NCBI GenBank assembly: GCA_964351885.1
Contig: CAYGPP010000129.1
Coordinates: 1-11,891, forward strand
From: Marinoscillum sp964351885
Lineage (GTDB): Bacteria; Bacteroidota; Bacteroidia; Cytophagales; Cyclobacteriaceae
Direction: 5' to 3'
DNA length: 11,891 nt
Positions within the stretch are counted from its first letter, which is position 1. Each line of letters starts with the position of its first letter. A model generated the notes under the pieces. The model worked only from the letters and a program-made list of their open reading frames with translations. It was not told where the DNA came from and made no database searches. Made by a program: the position numbers and the translations under genes. Shown piece by piece: positions 8,001-11,891 of the stretch.

Positions 8001-8938
8001 AATTGGGTGTAGAAAGCAGAGAACGTATAGGGTCAACCTTCACGGTCAAATTGCGCAAGGGTCATGAGCATTTTGATACAGCTTTCTTAATGACTGATAA
8101 ACCGGATAGTGAAGAGCTGAGTCAGTACACAGTTAAGGAATCTATTGACGAGCAAATACTTGTTCCGAATCAGGAAATGCTCATTCAAATAGTAGAAGAC
8201 AATGAGGGAATTAGGGAATTCATCAAAGAAGCGTTCTCTGGTGCTTATCGGATCATTACAGCTACGAATGGTCAAGAAGCGCTCGAACAGATCAAAGTTG
8301 AATTGCCTGATTTGATCATCACAGACGTGATGATGCCTATTATGGATGGTATCACACTTTTGTCCAATATAAAAACCAACCGAATTTCCTCTCATATTCC
8401 CGTAGTGGTGCTGACCGCCAGAACGGGCTTGATATTTAAAAAAGAGGGTTTTGATATAGGTGCAGATGAGTACATCACTAAGCCATTCAATAAGCTACTG
8501 CTTCAGACACGGGTCAAGAATATCCTTCAAAATAAGGAACGATTGAGAACTAAAATTCGCAACGAATTCATCACGCAGCCCAAGGAATTGGATATAAACT
8601 CTCCCGATGAGAAATTCTTGTCTGATTTGACAGAGCTGGTTGATAAAAACTTAGACAACTCCGAGTTGGGAGCTGAGTTTCTCGCTAACCAAATGGGCAT
8701 GAGTCATTCGGTGATTTACAAAAAATTGAAAGCCCTTACTGGACTTAAGATAGTAGAGTTTATAAGAGACTATCGATTGACTCAAGCGTGCACCCTATTA
8801 ACTGAACACGGGTTCGGAGTAACGGAGGCTTGCTACAAAGTAGGATTCAATGATCGAAAATACTTCTCTCAGATTTTTAAGAAAAAATTCGGTTCTACAC
8901 CTACAGATTACGTTAAAAATCATGCTTCTAGGACTTAA
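5054..8938 (+). CDS. Hybrid two-component system sensor kinase/AraC-type regulator (HTCS)
   Basis: One-protein sensor and transcription activator of the type that controls Bacteroidota PULs; 1294 residues, complete. Order: signal peptide (about 1-20); fourteen propeller blades about 40-616, recognisable by repeats such as YIWIGTKNGLNRYDG and HLWIGTWGNGLYKYD, fitting two seven-bladed propellers; Y_Y_Y domain about 653-726; one membrane helix about 735-752 after WWKTGW; histidine kinase domain with phosphoacceptor His792 in SHEIRTP; ATPase domain with N-box Asn905/Asn909, DTGKGI (937-942) and GFGIG (965-969); receiver about 1043-1155 with Asp1091 in TDVMMP, Thr1121 and Lys1143 (TKPF); AraC-type DNA-binding domain about 1190-1290 with two helix-turn-helix units, the second reading ACYKVGFNDRKYFSQIF. 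All phosphorelay residues are present. The ligand binds in the periplasm and the output acts in the cytoplasm. The immediate SusC neighbour is the likely target. The effector sugar cannot be read from the sequence. Confidence 0.97.
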   Translation: MIRIAFLLSLILLPFFGKSQSTELFYSINSADGLSSSSVTSIAQDSSGYIWIGTKNGLNRYDGSEMEVFNTQNSSLSSNDISVLYYHPTNMLIIGTVDGGLFTLQANHIEALGNLQSEIGDLIIEIIGYSADSFIVTSENGAFIIELTDGSLSTTKQVISSELQPYTIFRASQGGFWVGSSNGCLYQYDSDFKQLGKYCINSNQENRNIIFALSETQGDSILVGTKNEGLLIFDLEKETFERTGIENTIIRDIHLSKNGELWIASDGNGLYSKSERGIFVEHKHINGSNSSISSNATYTVFEDTQSNLWVGTAWNGVSVLDRTSKNYQFYYSDFEGSEANGVLSIFVEGDELLFGSDGTGLTSYLDRFKINLPNTSYVQMIQKMDDGSFWIGTFNNGLYITKGNELLNFKANNSSNAIGYNDVRDVSQLNDGRYLVATWGGGLSLFNFESRSFSDLTENDSSQLVPINVVTLEEDLDHLWIGTFGEGLFRFDRQSNQTESVPTGLKNIISLKRIENHLWIGTWGNGLYKYDMASEKIEQIVTEEITGNETIVAILNDMNNGIWLATKRGVIHLTSDNQSISIPELVGEYHINSCFRKEDGTYFFGRTKGVVSFNDKILDNQVSPPKMKLKSVSLFNEPLSSSSSFFTEEGLKLPHNQNTLTFDYAALQYPSAKNISYQIRLSPYTLDWVDMGSQRSTTFAHLKDGAYTFQIKSDIANSGIASLEFEILKPWWKTGWALASFTLLFIGLLYLYQRYAASVENLKGNLRVEQLSREKELEINRIKQKFFINVSHEIRTPLTLIMGEIENISDKVIGDKLLKNSITKVKSNVNHMTYLVNELLDFRKLESGGVKLKVSEGNFVKFVKEIFLSFKNQAETKGISYSFQSEEDVMKVWYDRDESEKVFYNLISNAFKYTAAGGKVAIEIKQDDQHVFVKVIDTGKGIVPTELENIFNRFYQSDNSQKVEGFGIGLSIVKEVVALHGGELGVESRERIGSTFTVKLRKGHEHFDTAFLMTDKPDSEELSQYTVKESIDEQILVPNQEMLIQIVEDNEGIREFIKEAFSGAYRIITATNGQEALEQIKVELPDLIITDVMMPIMDGITLLSNIKTNRISSHIPVVVLTARTGLIFKKEGFDIGADEYITKPFNKLLLQTRVKNILQNKERLRTKIRNEFITQPKELDINSPDEKFLSDLTELVDKNLDNSELGAEFLANQMGMSHSVIYKKLKALTGLKIVEFIRDYRLTQACTLLTEHGFGVTEACYKVGFNDRKYFSQIFKKKFGSTPTDYVKNHASRT

Positions 8939-8991
8939 ACGAGTTTACACGACCATAATAGCGAATTAGTCACCCATCATATCATGCAGTT

Positions 8992-9017
8992 AATGTGAAT
9001 TTTGAATCATTCACATT
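8992..9017. promoter_or_regulatory. Perfect 9-bp inverted repeat upstream of the small ORF/SusC unit
   Basis: AATGTGAAT (8992-9000) and ATTCACATT (9009-9017) are exact reverse complements separated by 8 nt. The dyad lies in the 94-bp gap after the HTCS and ends 15 nt before the small ORF's ATG at 9033. GAATTTTG at 8997-9004, one base off the Bacteroidota -7 consensus, sits inside it, but no good -33 TTTG was found. There is no T-run after it, which argues against a terminator. It could be an operator for a dimeric activator such as the adjacent HTCS, or a leader hairpin over the translation start. Confidence 0.45.
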
Positions 9018-9032
9018 CAACGAAAGCATAAA

Positions 9033-9125
9033 ATGAAAAAGGCATCTCTAAAGCTTACATTGACCGGGATAGCATTGATTGGTGTGTTCTCGGTGATTTT
9101 GTTAATTCTAACAAGCTACCTATGA
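9033..9125 (+). CDS. 30-residue hydrophobic small ORF overlapping the SusC start (ATGA)
   Basis: A 30-codon frame starting MKKASLKLTLTG and continuing into a hydrophobic stretch of about 17-18 residues (GIALIGVFSVILLILTSY). The predicted product is a tiny single-span membrane peptide or an uncleaved signal-like peptide. The ATG is preceded by an A-rich sequence (GAAAGCATAAA), good for Bacteroidota initiation. Its TGA stop (9123-9125) overlaps the SusC ATG (9122-9124) as ATGA, the classic layout for translational coupling. The SusC start itself has no Shine-Dalgarno or A-rich leader, so reinitiation after the small ORF is plausible. I recognise no family. It could be a leader peptide whose translation matters more than its product, a real membrane peptide, or a chance frame in a short leader. 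Confidence 0.5.
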   Translation: MKKASLKLTLTGIALIGVFSVILLILTSYL

Positions 9126-11891
9126 CAGATTCTACCTCACACTTTTTTCGGTCAAACAAGATCAAACAACAAAACTCGCAAGCACGTCGGCTGCTTTTGT
9201 TTACCATCCTTTCGATCTCGTTCATCATGTATGCTGATGCTCAAGTAAAAGGTCGAGTAGTGGATGATTCGGATGGATCAGGATTGCCGGGCGCAACTAT
9301 TCTTAGTTCCAATTCGAGCACTGGAACAGTTTCTGACATTGACGGCAACTTCAGTTTGGATGTAGATGCAGGGACCAAAATCACTATCAGTTTTATTGGG
9401 TATCAGAAAGTAGAAACAATAGCATCTAAAGAGTTTTTTGATATCAGACTTCAACCTGACTATAGTGCTTTGGATGAAGTAGTAGTAGTGGGTTACGGAA
9501 CTCAGAAAAGAAGTGACATTACAGGATCTGTAGCCTCCATCAGAACAGAGGATTTGAATCCAGGGCCGGTGGTATCTGTAAGTAACTTTCTTCAAAACAC
9601 TGCACCCGGAGTAGTACTTACACAATCCAGTGCTCAACCAGGTGGAGGATTTGATATCAAGATAAGAGGAGCCTCGTCTGTTCTGGGGGGTAATGGTCCT
9701 CTATACGTAATTGACGGATTACCGATTACAGGAGATGGAATACAACCAGGTTCTTCTTCAAGATACCGTACCGCACCAGCTAGAAATCCACTAAATGGAA
9801 TCAACCCTAAAGACATAGTCTCACTTGAAATATTGAAGGATGCTTCAGCAACTTCAATTTACGGAGCGAGGGGAGCCAATGGGGTAGTATTGATCACCAC
9901 CAAAAGAGGTTCAGGAGGGAAGATGACCATTGACTACAGTGGGTCTAGCAGTATACAACAACTTGATAGAAGATACGACATGCTCAATGCAAGTGAATTT
10001 GCCCGAGCTACCAATGAAGTACATGTAGCTAAGAATCCTACTTCAAGTCCGATCTATTCTCCCGTTTTTATCAACTCCGCTGGAGAAGGCACAAATTGGA
10101 TCGATCAGATCACAAGGCTGGGATCTATTCAGCAGCACCAAATTGGTCTGAGCGGAAGTGTGGACGACCTCAGATACTATGTTTCTGGAAACTATTTCCT
10201 TCATAATGGAATTGTGGGGAGTTCTCAGTTAGAGCGTTTTTCGAGCAGAGCCAATCTGGACTATAAGGTTAAAAAATGGAAGCTCTCTGGAAGCGTTTTA
10301 CTATCCAGAACGAATGACGCACAGATTCCATTTGGTGGAGGTGGGGGTCCCGAATTTGGAGGATTGTTTGATAATACCCGGCTATGGTCGCCACTCCTTG
10401 ATGTGCGTCAGGACAATGGGGAATTTTCACTACATCCATTCAGAGCAGAAATCCCTAATCCAATGTCTCTATTGGACATTGAAGACAATACACAGACGAA
10501 CCGAGTACTCACCTCATTCACTGCGGAATATAATTTAACCAATTCACTCAGTGCCAAGATCAACTTTGGGTTGGACAAGTCTTCCTCCAGAAGAGAAGGG
10601 TACATCCCAACCACGGTGATCCGGGGAGAGCAGGCAAATGGGGAAGGTGAAATTGGGAATGCTGAGAATACCAATATTCTTACAGAGTTCACATTGAATT
10701 ATCAAAAGACAATTGCTGAAGGTCATAATTTAAGTGCCGTGGCTGGGTACACCTATCAACAGTTCGATTATGAAGGTGACAACTTCCTGTTTTTCAATTT
10801 TGCGGATCAGACGACCAACTTCGAAGAATTAACTATGGTTGATACCCTGTTTGATCAAAACTACAAAGAGCGCTCACGACTACTATCGTACTTGGGCAGA
10901 GTCAATTACTCTATTAACGATAAGTACCTTTTTACTGCCACCTTTAGAGCCGATGGATCTACCCGATTTGGGCCAAATAATAAGTGGGGATACTTTCCCT
11001 CTGGAGCTGTCGCATGGAAAATTCACAATGAAGAATTTTTCAACGCATCCTTTATCGAAACACTAAAGTTGCGAGCTAGCTATGGACAAATAGGCAATCA
11101 GGAGATCGGAAATAAGCGATCACAGTCCTTATATAACATCACGAGAAGAACCGTCCTTGGTCAAAATGGAACTCCTATTGTTGGGCTAGCAGCGCTGCGT
11201 CCTGATAATCCAGATCTTCGTTGGGAGACCACAAGTCAATTAAATATTGGGATTGATTTTGCCTTTATGAAAAGTCGTATCTATGGCTCCATTGATGTTT
11301 ATCAGAAGACTACCAACGATGTGTTACTAGATTTTCAACTACCAGCAACATCCGGATTTGAAGTAGTCACTACCAATGCGGGAAGTATTAGAAACAGGGG
11401 TTATGAACTAGCATTAACCTCCAGAAATATAGTTGGTGATTTCAACTGGACGACTTCTTTCAATCTGGCGTTTAATGAAAATCAGTGGAGAGATCGATCA
11501 GGATTCTATCCAGAAGGAGAGCAGATAGCGGTGGAGAACGGTCCATTAGGAGGCATCTACGGCTTTCAGGTCCTTAGCCTTTTTCAGTCGGCCGATGAAA
11601 TCACCAATAGTCCAGATCAATCATCCGTAGCAATCGCTCAGCCTGGATCTTTTAAGTACAAAGACATCAATGATGATGGGGTGATTACACCAGAAGACCG
11701 GATATTATTGGGGCAGTTTGATCCAGATTATACACTGGGCTTGAACAATGCGATGAGCTATAAAAACTTCGATTTAACGTTCTTTTTTCAAGGCTCTCTC
11801 GGAAGAGAGAAGACTAATTTCACGCTTGCCTACCTTGAAGATTCCGATGATATCACTGAAGGATTCAATAAATCTGTAAACATCCTCGATA
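9122..11891 (+). CDS. SusC/RagA family TonB-dependent outer-membrane transporter, 3' end outside window
   Basis: Outer-membrane oligosaccharide importer powered by TonB, normally paired with a SusD lipoprotein that would follow beyond the window. The frame is open to the last base: 923 codons, with perhaps 100 or so missing. The ATG at 9122 is well fixed, because the same frame back to the TAA at 9029 has no ATG, GTG or TTG. The signal peptide has an unusually long polar n-region (about 23 residues), then LLLFTILSISFIMYADA, with cleavage before Gln41. Next come a carboxypeptidase-regulatory-like beta-sandwich about 42-112, the TonB-box-like LDEVVVVGYG at 117-126, and the plug about 127-263 with IRGASS, PLYVIDGLPI and LKDASATSIYGARGANG. 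The beta-barrel follows. A calcium-loop-like DINDDGVITPEDR starts at Asp848, as is common in SusC proteins. The HTCS lies directly upstream. Specificity is not readable. Confidence 0.97.
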   Translation, partial: MTDSTSHFFRSNKIKQQNSQARRLLLFTILSISFIMYADAQVKGRVVDDSDGSGLPGATILSSNSSTGTVSDIDGNFSLDVDAGTKITISFIGYQKVETIASKEFFDIRLQPDYSALDEVVVVGYGTQKRSDITGSVASIRTEDLNPGPVVSVSNFLQNTAPGVVLTQSSAQPGGGFDIKIRGASSVLGGNGPLYVIDGLPITGDGIQPGSSSRYRTAPARNPLNGINPKDIVSLEILKDASATSIYGARGANGVVLITTKRGSGGKMTIDYSGSSSIQQLDRRYDMLNASEFARATNEVHVAKNPTSSPIYSPVFINSAGEGTNWIDQITRLGSIQQHQIGLSGSVDDLRYYVSGNYFLHNGIVGSSQLERFSSRANLDYKVKKWKLSGSVLLSRTNDAQIPFGGGGGPEFGGLFDNTRLWSPLLDVRQDNGEFSLHPFRAEIPNPMSLLDIEDNTQTNRVLTSFTAEYNLTNSLSAKINFGLDKSSSRREGYIPTTVIRGEQANGEGEIGNAENTNILTEFTLNYQKTIAEGHNLSAVAGYTYQQFDYEGDNFLFFNFADQTTNFEELTMVDTLFDQNYKERSRLLSYLGRVNYSINDKYLFTATFRADGSTRFGPNNKWGYFPSGAVAWKIHNEEFFNASFIETLKLRASYGQIGNQEIGNKRSQSLYNITRRTVLGQNGTPIVGLAALRPDNPDLRWETTSQLNIGIDFAFMKSRIYGSIDVYQKTTNDVLLDFQLPATSGFEVVTTNAGSIRNRGYELALTSRNIVGDFNWTTSFNLAFNENQWRDRSGFYPEGEQIAVENGPLGGIYGFQVLSLFQSADEITNSPDQSSVAIAQPGSFKYKDINDDGVITPEDRILLGQFDPDYTLGLNNAMSYKNFDLTFFFQGSLGREKTNFTLAYLEDSDDITEGFNKSVNILD

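Noticed and set aside
8939..8991. Terminator for the HTCS gene
   Set aside because: No stem with a T-run was found. The 8992-9017 dyad lacks a T-run, so I do not call it a terminator.
9278..9637. 119-codon minus-strand frame within SusC
   Set aside because: Antisense shadow of a clear SusC plug region. The composition is not protein-like.
10408..10692. 94-codon minus-strand frame within the SusC barrel
   Set aside because: Antisense shadow with no motif. The SusC frame continues through it unbroken.

Overview
The window reads as part of a polysaccharide utilisation locus (PUL) from a member of the Bacteroidota. The evidence is a hybrid two-component system (HTCS), a SusC-type TonB-dependent transporter, two lipoproteins with signal peptidase II signals, a low-to-moderate GC content, and A-rich start-codon contexts with little Shine-Dalgarno signal. 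A marine Cytophagales/Flavobacteriia-like host is a guess from style only; no rRNA or other marker gene is present.

Layout: (1) 32-2371, minus strand: a family 2 glycoside hydrolase (GH2) lipoprotein, transcribed away from the rest. (2) 2372-2605: a divergent intergenic region with a 14-bp perfect palindrome. (3) 2606-3523, plus: a secreted glycerophosphodiester phosphodiesterase (GDPD). (4) 3524-3828: a non-coding gap with a stem-loop followed by T6. (5) 3829-4986, plus: an unrecognised two-part surface lipoprotein (Ig-like domain plus a probable beta-sandwich binding domain). (6) 5021-5044: a strong intrinsic terminator hairpin with a GAAA loop, ending only 9 nt before the next start codon. 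(7) 5054-8938, plus: a complete HTCS of 1294 residues. (8) 8992-9017: a perfect 9-bp inverted repeat with an 8-nt spacer. (9) 9033-9125, plus: a 30-codon hydrophobic small ORF whose stop overlaps (ATGA) the next start. (10) 9122 to the window end, plus: a SusC/RagA-like transporter lacking its C-terminus. A SusD partner would be expected just beyond the right edge.

How the parts probably work together (inference from PUL biology): the HTCS senses an oligosaccharide in the periplasm through its two-propeller sensor and activates the SusC operon and perhaps the divergent GH2. The lipoprotein may help bind glycan at the surface, SusC imports oligosaccharides, and GH2 trims them. The GDPD suggests that the substrate, or an accompanying lipid or polymer, carries a glycerophosphodiester. 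That is the least ordinary metabolic feature here. The glycan itself cannot be named from the sequence.

The items most worth a second look are the small ORF coupled to SusC, the inverted repeat before it, the terminator pressed against the HTCS start, and the GDPD plus unknown lipoprotein within a PUL. No RNA gene, insertion sequence, CRISPR array or attachment site was seen.
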